Below are positions 26,419 through 36,212 of a DNA stretch of 64,000 bases, piece after piece; positions within the stretch are counted from its first letter, which is position 1; each line of letters begins with the position of its first letter. The notes under the pieces are model-generated. The model was not told the DNA's origin, made no database searches, and saw nothing but the letters and a program-made list of their open reading frames with translations. The DNA lies in NCBI RefSeq assembly GCF_002929225.1, contig NZ_PISM01000004.1, positions 930,001-994,000 of the forward strand, read 5' to 3'. The stretch comes from Stutzerimonas kunmingensis (GTDB lineage: Bacteria > Pseudomonadota > Gammaproteobacteria > Pseudomonadales > Pseudomonadaceae). The position numbers and the translations under genes are program-made.

Positions 26419-26449
26419 GCCGCATCTTGTGATGCGGCTTTTCTGATCT
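26419..26449 (+). terminator. Perfect hairpin with + strand T-run between EPS genes
   Basis: GCCGCATC, loop TTGT, GATGCGGC (26419-26438), then TTTTCTGATC and more T on the + strand. In that direction it looks like an intrinsic terminator, although no + strand gene lies upstream. In the - strand mRNA of the EPS operon the same hairpin has no T-run and is followed directly by the ribosome site of the leader ORF. Confidence 0.6.
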
Positions 26450-26478
26450 TTTTCGGCGGTGTTCAGCGCGTTTGCCGA

Positions 26479-27906
26479 TCAGTACACATCCTTGTTGAGC
26501 AGCAGCGCTGGCGGGGTACGCACCAGGATGTAGAGGTCGAACCACACGGACCAACGCTCGATGTAATCCAGGTCGAACTCGACGCGTTTCTCGATCTTCT
26601 CCAGCGTGTCGGTTTCACCGCGGTAGCCATTGATCTGTGCCCAGCCAGTGATGCCTGGCTTGACCCGATGGCGCGCGGAGTACTCGGCCACGGCATCCTC
26701 GAACAGCACGCCGGCAGCCTTGGTAGCCGTGGCATGAGGGCGCGGACCGACCATTGACATGCTGCCGAGGAAGACGTTCAGCAGCTGAGGCAGCTCGTCG
26801 AGGCTGGTCTTGCGGATGAAGCGGCCCACACGGGTGATGCGATCATCGCCACGGGTGGTTTGCCGATCGGCGTTGGCGTCCGACTTCTCGTGGTACATCG
26901 AGCGGAACTTGAAAACTTCGATCAGGCGGTTGTTGTAGCCGTAGCGCTTCTGCTTGAAGAGCACGGGGCCTGGCGAGTCGAGCTTGATCGCCAGGGCGAT
27001 CGCCAGCATGACCGGCGCGGCGGCGAGCAGGGCGATGCTGGAAATGACGATATCTTCCAGACGCTTGAACATCGGCGACCATCCGCGCAGCGGCAGATCC
27101 GACGCGATCAGGGTCGGCAGGCCGCCGACCTCGGTGATGCGCTTGTCGGCATGGCGGAAGGCGACCATGTCGGGTACCAGCAGAACATTGACCGGCAGCT
27201 TGCGCAGCTCGGCGATCAACTGGCCGATCCGGCTGTCGGCGAACCAGGGCAGGGCGACCAGCACCTGGGTGACCTTCTCTTCACGGATCATCTGTTCGAG
27301 ATCACGCGTGTTGCCCAGCAGCGGCAGGTTGGCCAGCTCCTTGGGCAGACGCTCGAGGCGATCGTCGATAAAGCCGAGCACGCCGGTGCGAATATCGCGG
27401 TGGTTCTGCAGGTACTCGGCAACGCGTACGCCATTGTCGGTGCCGCCGAGGATCACGGCGTTCTGCAGGAACATGCCGCGTGCCATCAGGCGACGGAACA
27501 GCGCAAGCATCGCCAGGCGTTCGGCGCCAAACAGGATGGTGCTGGTGAGGAACCAGAACGCCAGGTGTTTGGCCTCGAGATAACCGAACATGCCCATGCC
27601 TTGATGCATAAAGACCAGGAAACTGAACGCTGCCGCCCAGGCGACGAACATCACGCGGAAGCGCAGCAGGGTGCTGAACACCTCTTCGCTGTAGATGCCA
27701 ACGGTCTGGAAAATGATGACGCTCAGTACCGCGAAGAAGCCGAGGAAGGCGCTGAACGGGCCGCTGGTGGGCAGCTCCATGAAGGCCAGAAGCAGGAGCC
27801 CCGGCAGGATGGCCGTCAGGGCATGTATCAGGCGAATGCTGGCAAGGAAGTAATCGACGAAACTCGGGTGAGCATATTCAAGGGTTCCAACTGACTGTAC
27901 GCGCAT
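26479..27906 (-). CDS. Undecaprenyl-phosphate glycosylphosphotransferase, WcaJ/WbaP-like
   Basis: 475 aa from the ATG at 27906, which has GGAG six bases upstream; an ATG at 27918 has poorer spacing. The N-terminus has about four membrane helices (to about residue 130), then a CoA-binding-like domain (VILGGTDNGVRVAEYL), then a fifth hydrophobic segment and the phosphoglycosyl transferase core with KFRSMYHE, the catalytic pair in SLDELPQ, VGPRPH and GITGWAQINGYRGET. It starts the repeat unit by moving hexose-1-phosphate, typically glucose, onto undecaprenyl phosphate. It is the first gene of the EPS operon. Confidence 0.93.
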   Translation of the reverse strand: MRVQSVGTLEYAHPSFVDYFLASIRLIHALTAILPGLLLLAFMELPTSGPFSAFLGFFAVLSVIIFQTVGIYSEEVFSTLLRFRVMFVAWAAAFSFLVFMHQGMGMFGYLEAKHLAFWFLTSTILFGAERLAMLALFRRLMARGMFLQNAVILGGTDNGVRVAEYLQNHRDIRTGVLGFIDDRLERLPKELANLPLLGNTRDLEQMIREEKVTQVLVALPWFADSRIGQLIAELRKLPVNVLLVPDMVAFRHADKRITEVGGLPTLIASDLPLRGWSPMFKRLEDIVISSIALLAAAPVMLAIALAIKLDSPGPVLFKQKRYGYNNRLIEVFKFRSMYHEKSDANADRQTTRGDDRITRVGRFIRKTSLDELPQLLNVFLGSMSMVGPRPHATATKAAGVLFEDAVAEYSARHRVKPGITGWAQINGYRGETDTLEKIEKRVEFDLDYIERWSVWFDLYILVRTPPALLLNKDVY

Positions 27907-28281
27907 ACAAGGCTCCATCCTCAGCTCAAAGCTGGCTCAAATCTCGAATTAATCGCCGCGGCACGCGGGAGGGTGATAGCAGGCCGCCATCGCAACCGTG
28001 ATCGGGACTCCTGCTCCGACCGTGCCTCTCAGAATGAGTTCAGTACTAGTCAAAGGCCTGCCAAAAAAATGCTGAAAACCACGATCTGCCTGCAAACCAC
28101 TGTTTTGAAAGAGGTTTAGACGGAACTTGCGGATGTCTTGGAAGACCTGGGTGCGCGCATTCGGTGACCGACGGCGCCATTGATCGAACTTTTGGATTAA
28201 TACCGCTGCGCTTGTTTCGCACAACTTCCGGCGCTGGGTCCTGTCTTATGAAACGGTGCGAATAGCGAGGAATGAACAGCC
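27907..28281. other. Divergent promoter region between the EPS operon and yegS
   Basis: 375 bases. The EPS operon promoter should lie here on the - strand. A TTGACT at about 28050 on the - strand has no good -10 at the right distance. The overlapping text TTGGCAGGCCTTTG looks like a sigma-54 site but its spacing is one base short. The DNA is relatively A/T-rich between 28040 and 28110. No ORF here is credible. Confidence 0.5.
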
Positions 28282-29193
28282 ATGAGCGATGCCAAGGCGC
28301 TGCTGATACTGCATGGAAAACAGGCGCTCAATGAGGAGGTACGCGAGGCTGTCAAACAGCAGCGTGAATTGGGTTGGGAGTTGGCGGTTCGTGTGACCTG
28401 GGAACCTGGTGACGCCCAACGGCTGGTGCAGGAGGCCTTGAGTGCGGGCTACCGAATGCTGGTTGCCGGTGGTGGCGATGGCACCCTGCGTGAAGTTGCC
28501 GAAACCATGCTGGAGATCGGGGCAGACGCGACCTTGGCACTGATGCCGCTGGGCAGCGCAAATGATTTTGCCAAGGCTGCCGGTATATCGCTCGATCCAT
28601 TCGAATCGCTGGCGCTGCTGGACGAGCCTGCGCAGGCCGTCGACATCGGCATGATGAACGGTCGGCCATTCGTCAACATGGCTACCGGTGGCTTCGGTTC
28701 GCGGGTAACTGCCAGCACCCCGGAAGAACTCAAGCGTTTCCTAGGTGGTGGTGCTTACCTGCTGACCGGGCTGACGCGCTTTGCCGAGATCGATGCGGCC
28801 CGCGGCCGCTTTAGCGGTCCGGATTTCGAATGGGAGGGCGAGTTTCTGGCGCTAGGGATCGGCAATGGCCGCCAGGCGGGCGGTGGCCAGCTGCTATGCC
28901 CGCAGGCGAGCGTCGATGACGGCTTGCTCGATGTCTGCATCGTGCCTGCGCCGGCCGATGCCGTCGGTACGCTGGGAACATTGCTCAGCGGCGGATTGCT
29001 CGGAGTCGAGGCTGTGTCCGTCAGCGCGCGGGTGCCCTGGCTCGAGGTAGAGGCGCCGACGAAGATCGACATCAATCTGGACGGCGAGCCGTTCCGCAGC
29101 GCCCATCTGCGCTTCGAAGTGCGCGCCGGCGCATTGCGCATGCACCTGCCGCCTGACTCTCCCTTGCTGTTGCACAATGCCGACAAGCAATAA
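28282..29193 (+). CDS. yegS: Lipid kinase YegS-like (diacylglycerol kinase catalytic family)
   Basis: 303 aa. The nucleotide-binding loop AGGGDGTLREV (about 54-64) and MPLGSANDFAKA are the marks of the DAGK catalytic fold; the C-terminal beta domain contains VDIGMMNGRPFVNMATGGFGS and LDGEP. YegS phosphorylates phosphatidylglycerol in vitro, while the physiological lipid is uncertain. The gene is divergent from the EPS operon and followed by cheV after 118 bases. Confidence 0.92.
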   Translation: MSDAKALLILHGKQALNEEVREAVKQQRELGWELAVRVTWEPGDAQRLVQEALSAGYRMLVAGGGDGTLREVAETMLEIGADATLALMPLGSANDFAKAAGISLDPFESLALLDEPAQAVDIGMMNGRPFVNMATGGFGSRVTASTPEELKRFLGGGAYLLTGLTRFAEIDAARGRFSGPDFEWEGEFLALGIGNGRQAGGGQLLCPQASVDDGLLDVCIVPAPADAVGTLGTLLSGGLLGVEAVSVSARVPWLEVEAPTKIDINLDGEPFRSAHLRFEVRAGALRMHLPPDSPLLLHNADKQ

Positions 29194-29311
29194 CCCCTGT
29201 TTGCCATTCCGACGGTTGCGACGCGCGGCATAAAAAACACGCTGCGTCGCATAAAGCGTTGGAGCATCCGGCCGATATGCCTTTTACCATGTTTTCCCAA
29301 GGAGCCTGGAA

Positions 29312-30244
29312 ATGGCCGGCATTCTCGATTCAGTCGATCAACGTACCCGTCTTGTGGGGCAGAATCGCCTGGAGATTCTCATGTTCCGGCTCGGCGGGCG
29401 GCAGAAGTTTGCCATCAACGTCTTCAAGGTGCAGGAAGTCGTCCAGTTGCCGAAGATGACCCTGATGCCGCACCGCCACAGCTCGGTTTGCGGCGTGGTC
29501 AACCTGCGAGGGCAGACGCTGCCGGTGGTCGACCTGTCTCGCGCCATCGGGCTGCGACCGTTGGTGCCGGATGAGCGCAGCACCATCATAGTCACCGAGT
29601 ACAACCGCACCGTACAGGCGTTTCTGGTCGGCGGCGTGGATCGCATCGTCAACCTGAACTGGGAAGAAGTGATGCCGCCGCCAACCACGGCCGGTCGTCA
29701 GCATTACCTCACTTCCATCACCAAGGTCGATAACGAGCTGGTGGAAGTGATCGATGTGGAGAAGGTGCTCGCCGAGATCGTGCCCTACGACACCAGCATT
29801 TCTGCCGAACGCCTGGCTGATCCGATGCTCGAGCGCGCCAGAGGCCGCGAAGTGCTTTGCGTGGACGATTCCACCGTCGCCCTCTCGCAGCTGCGCGAAA
29901 CCCTCAGCCAGCTCGGGCTGAAGGTTCACACCGCCAGCGACGGACTGAAGGGCCTGAACATGCTCAAGGCCTGGGCCGATGCCGGCGAGGTGCTGACCGA
30001 CAAGTTGCTGATGGTCTTCACCGACGCCGAAATGCCGGAGATGGATGGCTATCGCCTGACCACGGAAATTCGTCACGACCCGCGCCTGCGTGATCTGTAC
30101 GTGGTGCTGCACACTTCGCTGTCGGGCAGTTTCAACCTGGCGATGGTGCAGAAAGTCGGTTGCGACAACTTCCTTTCCAAGTTCCAGCCGGAAAAGCTCG
30201 TGGACGTGATCCAGGACCGTCTGAAAATGGAAGAGCAGGACTGA
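29312..30244 (+). CDS. cheV: Chemotaxis coupling protein CheV
   Basis: 310 aa. Residues 1 to about 165 form a CheW-like coupling domain (FRLGGRQKFAINVFKVQEVV, VVNLRGQTLPVVDLS). Residues about 180-305 are a response-regulator receiver with the acidic pair in CVDDS, phosphorylation site D238 in VFTDAEMPEMDGY and the lysine in NFLSKFQPEKL. CheV links receptors to CheA and its receiver domain tunes adaptation. An AAGGAG site precedes the ATG. No other chemotaxis gene is nearby, which is normal for cheV. Confidence 0.94.
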   Translation: MAGILDSVDQRTRLVGQNRLEILMFRLGGRQKFAINVFKVQEVVQLPKMTLMPHRHSSVCGVVNLRGQTLPVVDLSRAIGLRPLVPDERSTIIVTEYNRTVQAFLVGGVDRIVNLNWEEVMPPPTTAGRQHYLTSITKVDNELVEVIDVEKVLAEIVPYDTSISAERLADPMLERARGREVLCVDDSTVALSQLRETLSQLGLKVHTASDGLKGLNMLKAWADAGEVLTDKLLMVFTDAEMPEMDGYRLTTEIRHDPRLRDLYVVLHTSLSGSFNLAMVQKVGCDNFLSKFQPEKLVDVIQDRLKMEEQD

Positions 30245-30324
30245 TCAGTCCCTCGCTCTGTCGGCTGCTGAACATCGCAGTCGAGCCCTGATATGCTGCT
30301 GCGCTTCCCCTCAGGAGGCGCCGC

Positions 30325-31125
30325 ATGCATCTCTCCTCGCTCTATCGCTTCCCTCTCAAATCGGCCGCTGGCGAAGCGCTGCAGCAATGCGCGAGTGACG
30401 CGCTGGGTCTGGTCGGTGATCGGCGCTGGATGGTGGTTGCGGCCGGCACAGGTCGCTTTCTTACCCAGCGTGCTGTACCAACAATGGCGCTTTTACAGGC
30501 GCACTGGGACGGCGAAACCGCGCTGCGGCTGACTGCGCCCGGCATGCAGGAGCTGCTGGTTGCCGTGCCGGATGCCAAGGTAATGCGCTGCGTGCAGATC
30601 TGGAGTTCCAATGCCGTGGTGCCTGATGCCGGCGATGCCGCAGCGGCCTGGCTGACGGATTTTCTCGGTCAGCCCTGCCGTCTGGTGTATCTGCCCGAAG
30701 ACGACGGCATTCAAGTCGATCTTGACTACGCAAGGCTGGGCGAGCGCACGGCATTCAGCGATGGATTTCCCTTTCTGCTGATCGGTCAGGGCTCTCTGGA
30801 CGACCTGATTCGCCGCGTTGGGCGCCCGCTGGAAATGTTGCGGTTTCGCCCGAATCTGGTCATCAGCGGTACGCAGCCTTATGCCGAGGACGGCTGGACG
30901 CGTATTCGCATCGGTCAGCTGGCGTTTCGCATCGTCAAGCCCTGTTCACGCTGCGTCATTCCCACCCTCGACCCGTTCACCGCCGAGCGCGATCCCGATC
31001 GTGAACCGCTGAATACGCTGCTCACATATCGCAAAGGGAAGGGCGGTGTCTTCTTCGGTCAGAACCTGATCGCCGAAGGCACCGGTGAGCTGGAGGTGGG
31101 GATGCCGGTGGAAGTGCTGGAGTAA
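30325..31125 (+). CDS. MOSC domain protein
   Basis: 266 aa. An N-terminal beta-barrel domain (MHLSSLYRFPLKSAAGEALQ... near residue 1-120) is followed by a MOSC domain, with the conserved cysteine in KPCSRCVIPTLDP and ending FGQNLIAEGTGELEVGMPVEVLE. The relatives YcbX and mARC use the molybdenum cofactor to reduce N-hydroxylated bases. The substrate here is unknown. A GGAGGC site precedes the ATG. It is convergent with slt, and a hairpin lies between them. Confidence 0.88.
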   Translation: MHLSSLYRFPLKSAAGEALQQCASDALGLVGDRRWMVVAAGTGRFLTQRAVPTMALLQAHWDGETALRLTAPGMQELLVAVPDAKVMRCVQIWSSNAVVPDAGDAAAAWLTDFLGQPCRLVYLPEDDGIQVDLDYARLGERTAFSDGFPFLLIGQGSLDDLIRRVGRPLEMLRFRPNLVISGTQPYAEDGWTRIRIGQLAFRIVKPCSRCVIPTLDPFTAERDPDREPLNTLLTYRKGKGGVFFGQNLIAEGTGELEVGMPVEVLE

Positions 31126-31132
31126 TTTCAGC

Positions 31133-31160
31133 CAGGCCTGCCCAAGTGAGCAGGCCTGTT
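31133..31160. terminator. Hairpin between convergent MOSC and slt genes
   Basis: Perfect 9-bp stem CAGGCCTGC (31133-31141) with GCAGGCCTG (31150-31158) and an 8-base loop, just after the MOSC stop. The T-tract is weak on both sides, so termination is likely but not certain. Confidence 0.65.
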
Positions 31161-31182
31161 CGGTTGCCTGAAAGCCGCCGCA

Positions 31183-33105
31183 TCACTGAGATTCGAAGAA
31201 GCGCTCGTGCCATTCCACCAGCGGTTGCGGCGAGTTCAGTTTCTGCCCGTAGATGACCGAGTAGGTCAGCACGTTCTGCACGTACTGGCGGGTTTCGTCG
31301 AACGGAATGCTTTCCACCCAGACATCGAATGACAAGTGCTCGGCGTTGCGCAGCCATTGACGTACGCGACCCGGCCCGGCGTTGTAGGCGGCCGAGGCGA
31401 GCACGCGGTTGCCGTTGAACTGGCCGTAGATCTGGCTCAGATAGGCGGTGCCCAGCTGGATATTGGTGTTGGGGTTGAGCACCTGCTGCTGTGAGGCCAG
31501 CGGGATATTGAAACGTCTGGCAGTTTCCTTGGCCGTGGCCGGCATCAGCTGCATCAGTCCAGTGGCGCCGACATGGGAGCGGGCGTCGGCCATGAACGCG
31601 CTTTCCTGGCGGGTGATGGCGAATGCCCAGCTCGGGTGAATCTCTCGGGCCCTGGCTGACTGAATAAGCGTGCTGCGGTGGGCCATGGGAAAGCGAATGT
31701 CCAGGTCGTCCCAATACTGCGCCTGGCTGATGGTGCGGATCGCCGGGAAATACCATTCCTTTTCATAGGCAAGCCGCGCCTGCGCCACCAGTTCGTCCCT
31801 GCTAAAGAGACGGCTGACGTGGTACCACTCGCGGCGGCCATCGACGATCTGCCCGCGGTCGTGAAATTCCAGCGCGCGGCGGATGCCAGCGGTGTTGCGC
31901 ACCTTTTGCACGACCTTGCTATCGAGCGCCAGTGGCTGGTGGTTGAGCTTGTACGGTGCCTGAATGCGGTCGGCAGAAAGAAAGCCGTAGAAGTCCCGCT
32001 CCTTGGCAACCGGCTGGTAAAGCTGTGCCGCTTGCTGGCTTTCGGGCTTGGCCAGTTGCAGGCTGCGTGCCTGCCAGTAGCGCCAGCGATTGGTATTGGC
32101 CAGGTCTTCGGGGAAACGTTGGGTAAGCCGGTACGCGTCATCCCACTGGCCCAGGCGCAGCAGCAGCCGGGCGCGCCATTCGCTGACGGTGTTGTCACGC
32201 AGTTCGGGATCGTACTCGGCCATCACTTTCAGGGCGCGTGCGTCGAAACGCTTGGCCAGCGTCAGACCGATCTGCCGGGCGATGGCGACCTTCTCTTCGG
32301 CCGAGAAGGCGAAGCGCCGAGCGTAGCCGTCGAGCAGATTCAGCGCCTGCTCCGGGTCCTGACGGGCTAGGCGGCGCAATCCGAGCGACACGACGTCGGC
32401 CATTTCCGGGCTGGTTGGCACGAAGCGATCAGACTGGCGAAGCATTTGCGGCTTCTGCGCGACATCGATCATCAACTGCCCCTGAGGTTGCAGGGTCGGC
32501 AGGCGTTTGACCAGATAGCTGGCCACGCCGTAGTTACCGCTCTCGACTGCCAGCTTGGTGCGCTTCCAGCGGCGCTCTTCGGTCAGCAACCCTTTGATAT
32601 CCCACAGTTCGAACAACGGATCACAGGCGTTGTGCTGCGACTTGCCGACCAGCCAAAGGCGCTCGGCCGTGGCATCGGCACCTGGCAGGTCGTTGCGTAG
32701 CTGATACTGGCCGAACAGGCAGTCGAGCTCGGTGAAATTCATCTTCGGGTCGTAGTAGCGGATGAAGGTCTGCCAGTCCCCACGCGCGGCCAGAAGACGC
32801 AGCCAACGCAGCTTCATCCAGCTGATCTGTGGCAGGTCACCGTGCTCGGCAAGAAACTTCTCCACCTCCTGGTTGCTGGCCGATTTCAGGCGATGGGTGA
32901 GGTCGTCGTACGCGAGATAAGGTTCGAGCGGGTAGTCGCGCAGGGCGTTGTAATAACGCCGGTAGGGGCCGCTGTCGCCCTTGGCCATGGCCTGCTTGGC
33001 CTGGTCGTAATACTGGCGCTGCTGACTGAGACTGGCGGCGGACGCATCCAGGCCGAGGGTTGAAACGAACAGGCAGAAACACAAACTGGAGAGTCGGCCG
33101 CGCAT
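31183..33105 (-). CDS. slt: Soluble lytic murein transglycosylase Slt70
   Basis: 640 aa, periplasmic. A signal peptide (about 1-24, ending DASA-A) is followed by the long alpha-superhelical U and L domains and a C-terminal lysozyme-like catalytic domain. The catalytic glutamate lies in TRQESAFM, followed by SHVGATGLMQLMPATA and the NTNIQLGTAYL and AYNAGPGRV motifs. It cleaves glycan strands of peptidoglycan to 1,6-anhydro products. Length is as in E. coli Slt70. Confidence 0.95.
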   Translation of the reverse strand: MRGRLSSLCFCLFVSTLGLDASAASLSQQRQYYDQAKQAMAKGDSGPYRRYYNALRDYPLEPYLAYDDLTHRLKSASNQEVEKFLAEHGDLPQISWMKLRWLRLLAARGDWQTFIRYYDPKMNFTELDCLFGQYQLRNDLPGADATAERLWLVGKSQHNACDPLFELWDIKGLLTEERRWKRTKLAVESGNYGVASYLVKRLPTLQPQGQLMIDVAQKPQMLRQSDRFVPTSPEMADVVSLGLRRLARQDPEQALNLLDGYARRFAFSAEEKVAIARQIGLTLAKRFDARALKVMAEYDPELRDNTVSEWRARLLLRLGQWDDAYRLTQRFPEDLANTNRWRYWQARSLQLAKPESQQAAQLYQPVAKERDFYGFLSADRIQAPYKLNHQPLALDSKVVQKVRNTAGIRRALEFHDRGQIVDGRREWYHVSRLFSRDELVAQARLAYEKEWYFPAIRTISQAQYWDDLDIRFPMAHRSTLIQSARAREIHPSWAFAITRQESAFMADARSHVGATGLMQLMPATAKETARRFNIPLASQQQVLNPNTNIQLGTAYLSQIYGQFNGNRVLASAAYNAGPGRVRQWLRNAEHLSFDVWVESIPFDETRQYVQNVLTYSVIYGQKLNSPQPLVEWHERFFESQ

Positions 33106-33395
33106 GGTACATCCGTAAAACGGGGGCTTGAGATGACAGGTGATCGGCTGCGCCTGGGCACAGCCGCAATCGGCCTGTTGCAGGGGCTAGCTTAGCCTGC
33201 CGCACGGGGCAGTTAAACGCGCATTAAGCTCCCGTAACAAACAAAGGCAGACTTCCGACGAGCGTACCTGCCATGGCTCGTGTGGCCATCGACAGCAAAC
33301 GGATGCGATAGCCCCGTGCGGCTGATAAAGCTTGCTCACAGCGGGTGGGCCATGGCGATCTGTTAGACTGCGCGCCCTGTTTTCCGGAGGTAGTC

Positions 33396-35306
33396 ATGAC
33401 CCTGCTCAAGTTCACCGATGTATCTCTCGCCTACGGCACCACGCCGTTGCTGGACGGCGTGTCCTGGCAAATCGCGCGAGGCGAGCGGGTCTGCATCATT
33501 GGCCGTAATGGCACCGGAAAATCCAGCATGCTGCGCCTGGTCAAAGGTGATCGTGCCGCCGATGATGGGGAAATCTGGCGTGCCCCGGGGCTGAAGATCG
33601 GCGAACTGCCGCAGGAGCTCCCGCGAGCGGACGACCGCACGGTATTCGATGTGGTCGCTGAAGGCCTGGCCGGGGTCGGCGAGCTGCTCGCCGAGTACCA
33701 TCACCTCAGCCAGAACATCCAGAACGACGCCGATCTCGAGAAGCTCATGCATGTGCAGCAAGCGCTCGAGGCGAAGGATGGCTGGCGCTTGCAGCAACTG
33801 GTCGACAGCACCCTGAGCCGCCTGCAGCTGCCGGCTGACCGCACCCTGGCCGAACTCTCAGGTGGCTGGCGCCGCCGCGTGCTGCTGGCCCAGGCACTGG
33901 TGTCCGAGCCGGATCTGCTGTTGCTCGACGAGCCCACCAACCACCTGGATATCGGTGCCATCGCCTGGCTGGAAGAGGCGCTTACCGGTTTCAACGGTGC
34001 CGTGCTGTTCATCACCCACGACCGGGCATTCCTGCAGAACCTGGCGACCCGCATCCTCGAACTGGACCGCGGCCACCTGATCGACTGGAATGGCGACTAC
34101 GCAAGCTTCCTGGTGCACAAGGAGCAGCAGTTGGCGGCTGAGGAAACGGCCAATGCGCTGTTCGACAAGAAGCTGGCACAGGAAGAGGTGTGGATTCGCC
34201 AGGGCATCAAGGCGCGGCGTACCCGCAATGAAGGCCGCGTGCGGGCATTGAAGGCGCTGCGCGCCGAGCGCAGCGAGCGCCGTAACGTGCAGGGCAAAGC
34301 AACCTTCCAGGTGGAAACCGCTGAGAAGTCCGGCAAGCAGGTCATCGTTGCCGAGGATGTGACGTTCGCCCATGTCGGCGGCGATCCGCTGATCAAGAAC
34401 TTCTCCATGGTCATCCAGCGCGGAGATCGCATCGGCTTGCTCGGTGCCAACGGTACCGGCAAGACCACGTTGCTCAAGCTGCTGCTGGGCGAGCTTCATC
34501 CGAGCAGCGGTTCCATAGAGTTCGGCACCAAGCTCGAAGTGGCGTATTTCGACCAATTGCGTCACCAGCTGGAGCTGGAAAAGACCGTGGTCGACAACCT
34601 CGCCGAAGGACGTGAGTTCATCACCATCGATGGCCAGAATCGTCATGTCCTGAGCTATCTCGGCGACTTCCTGTTCAGCCCGCAGCGGGCACGGACGCCC
34701 GTCAAGGCGCTGTCTGGAGGCGAGCGGGCACGGCTCTTGCTGGCCAAGCTGTTCAGTAAGCCGGCCAACCTGCTGGTGCTCGACGAACCGACCAACGACC
34801 TCGACGTGGAAACTCTCGAGTTGCTCGAAGAGGTGTTGCTCGGTTTCCAGGGCACCGTATTGATGGTGAGCCACGACCGGGCCTTTCTCGACAACGTGGT
34901 CACCAGCACCTTGGTGTTCCAGGGCGGCGGTGAGGTACGCGAATACGTTGGCGGCTACCAGGACTGGTTGCGCCAGGGTGGTTCGCCGCGTTTGTTGGGT
35001 GTTGCAGAGTCCGGCGGCGAGACGAAGGACGCCAAGAAAGCGCAGCAGACTCCGGTCGCGTCGGCAGCTGCCGAGGTCGCGCCGGCGAAGAAGAAGCTCA
35101 GCTACAAGTTGCAGCGCGAGCTCGAGGCCTTGCCGGGCAAGATCGATGAGGCGGAACAGGCTATCGAGGCGCTCCAGACGCAGATCTCCGATCCGGCCTT
35201 CTATCAGCAGCCGGCAGACGTGACCGCTGCGGTGCTGAGTCGCCTTGAAGCGCTGCAGCTGGAGCTGGACGGCTTGCTGGAGCGCTGGGCAGAGCTGGAG
35301 GAGTAA
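33396..35306 (+). CDS. uup: ABC-F family ATPase, Uup-like
   Basis: 636 aa from the ATG at 33396, with GGAGG in front. Two ABC domains without membrane segments: Walker A GRNGTGKSS and GANGTGKTT, signatures LSGGWRRR and LSGGERAR, Walker B/D-loop LLLDEPTNHLD and LVLDEPTNDLD. The linker between them is charged and coiled-coil-like. A Uup-type C-terminal coiled coil (about 560-636) follows a lysine/alanine-rich spacer. ABC-F proteins act on the ribosome; Uup is also linked to DNA transposition and branched DNA. Divergent from slt. Confidence 0.92.
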   Translation: MTLLKFTDVSLAYGTTPLLDGVSWQIARGERVCIIGRNGTGKSSMLRLVKGDRAADDGEIWRAPGLKIGELPQELPRADDRTVFDVVAEGLAGVGELLAEYHHLSQNIQNDADLEKLMHVQQALEAKDGWRLQQLVDSTLSRLQLPADRTLAELSGGWRRRVLLAQALVSEPDLLLLDEPTNHLDIGAIAWLEEALTGFNGAVLFITHDRAFLQNLATRILELDRGHLIDWNGDYASFLVHKEQQLAAEETANALFDKKLAQEEVWIRQGIKARRTRNEGRVRALKALRAERSERRNVQGKATFQVETAEKSGKQVIVAEDVTFAHVGGDPLIKNFSMVIQRGDRIGLLGANGTGKTTLLKLLLGELHPSSGSIEFGTKLEVAYFDQLRHQLELEKTVVDNLAEGREFITIDGQNRHVLSYLGDFLFSPQRARTPVKALSGGERARLLLAKLFSKPANLLVLDEPTNDLDVETLELLEEVLLGFQGTVLMVSHDRAFLDNVVTSTLVFQGGGEVREYVGGYQDWLRQGGSPRLLGVAESGGETKDAKKAQQTPVASAAAEVAPAKKKLSYKLQRELEALPGKIDEAEQAIEALQTQISDPAFYQQPADVTAAVLSRLEALQLELDGLLERWAELEE

Positions 35307-35473
35307 TCCCGCCACACTGGCGAGCAGGAGTGCGGGTTGCTGGGGCCCGCGCCACACCAATCGCTGCCCGACGATGCGGCTCCCCATCACGGCTTATGAG
35401 ATGGATCAATGCCCGGCGTGCTGGCGCGTAGTTAAGTATCCGCATCGGATCATGCAGTAATGATGGAGCGTTA

Positions 35474-36166
35474 ATGGCAATCGAATACCGCATTACCCTG
35501 GATGATGAACACGACTTCAGCTACAGGATCGAGCTGGATCGTGAGTACGACAGGGAGGTCGCCGCGCAGGCGCCGAAATGGACCCGTCTGGAGCATCAGC
35601 GCTGCTCGAATTGCCCACTGAGCAAGGACGATTTCAGCCATTGCCCAGCGGCGGTCGACCTGCACCGGGTGATCGAGGATTTCCAGGGCCTGCCGGCAGT
35701 GAAGAAGGCCTTGGTATGGGTGCGCACCCCGGAGCGTGAGTACACCAAGCAGGTTGGTCTGGACGAGGGGCTGCGGGCACTGCTCGGGGTGATCATGGCT
35801 ACCAGTGCCTGCCCGGTGCTCGGCGGACTCAAGCCCATGGCCAAGCAGCATTTGCCATTTGCCAGCAACAACGAGTTCGTTTTGCGGGCGGTATCGCTCT
35901 ATCTGGCGCGGCAGTATTTCAACCTGCGCGAGGGTCGCCATGCGGACTGGGAACTGCGCGGGCTGGTGCGTTCATTTCAGCAGCTGCAACTGGTCAACCA
36001 GGCGTTCTGGCAGCGTATTCACGATACCTGTCACGCCGACTCCAATCTCAAGGCCTTTCTGACCTTCTTTTCCATGGCGTCGAGCCTGACCTATTCGCTC
36101 GAGACGCAACTGCAGAAGATCCGCCCGCTGGTGATGAGTGCGGGCGAGGGCGTCGAAGCGGTCTGA
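35474..36166 (+). CDS. Conserved hypothetical protein with CxxC motif
   Basis: 230 aa, soluble. The first 45 residues are acidic beta-strand-like (EYRITLDDEHDFSYRIELDREY). A cysteine motif follows (HQRCSNCPLSKDDFSHCPAAVDL, cysteines near 44, 47 and 56). The rest is helical, with TSACPVLGGLKPMAKQHLPFAS as the most striking block. I recognise it as a protein conserved in Pseudomonas beside uup but know of no tested function. The cysteine spacing could bind a metal. Confidence 0.8.
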   Translation: MAIEYRITLDDEHDFSYRIELDREYDREVAAQAPKWTRLEHQRCSNCPLSKDDFSHCPAAVDLHRVIEDFQGLPAVKKALVWVRTPEREYTKQVGLDEGLRALLGVIMATSACPVLGGLKPMAKQHLPFASNNEFVLRAVSLYLARQYFNLREGRHADWELRGLVRSFQQLQLVNQAFWQRIHDTCHADSNLKAFLTFFSMASSLTYSLETQLQKIRPLVMSAGEGVEAV

Positions 36167-36212
36167 GCTCGCCAGCTTGCGCAGAGTGGCTTCACCCTGC
36201 GCTGCGCCCTGG

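Noticed and set aside
28048-28064. Sigma-54-like promoter on the - strand before the EPS operon
   Set aside because: The GG and the downstream element are spaced one base too short and the GC dinucleotide is missing.
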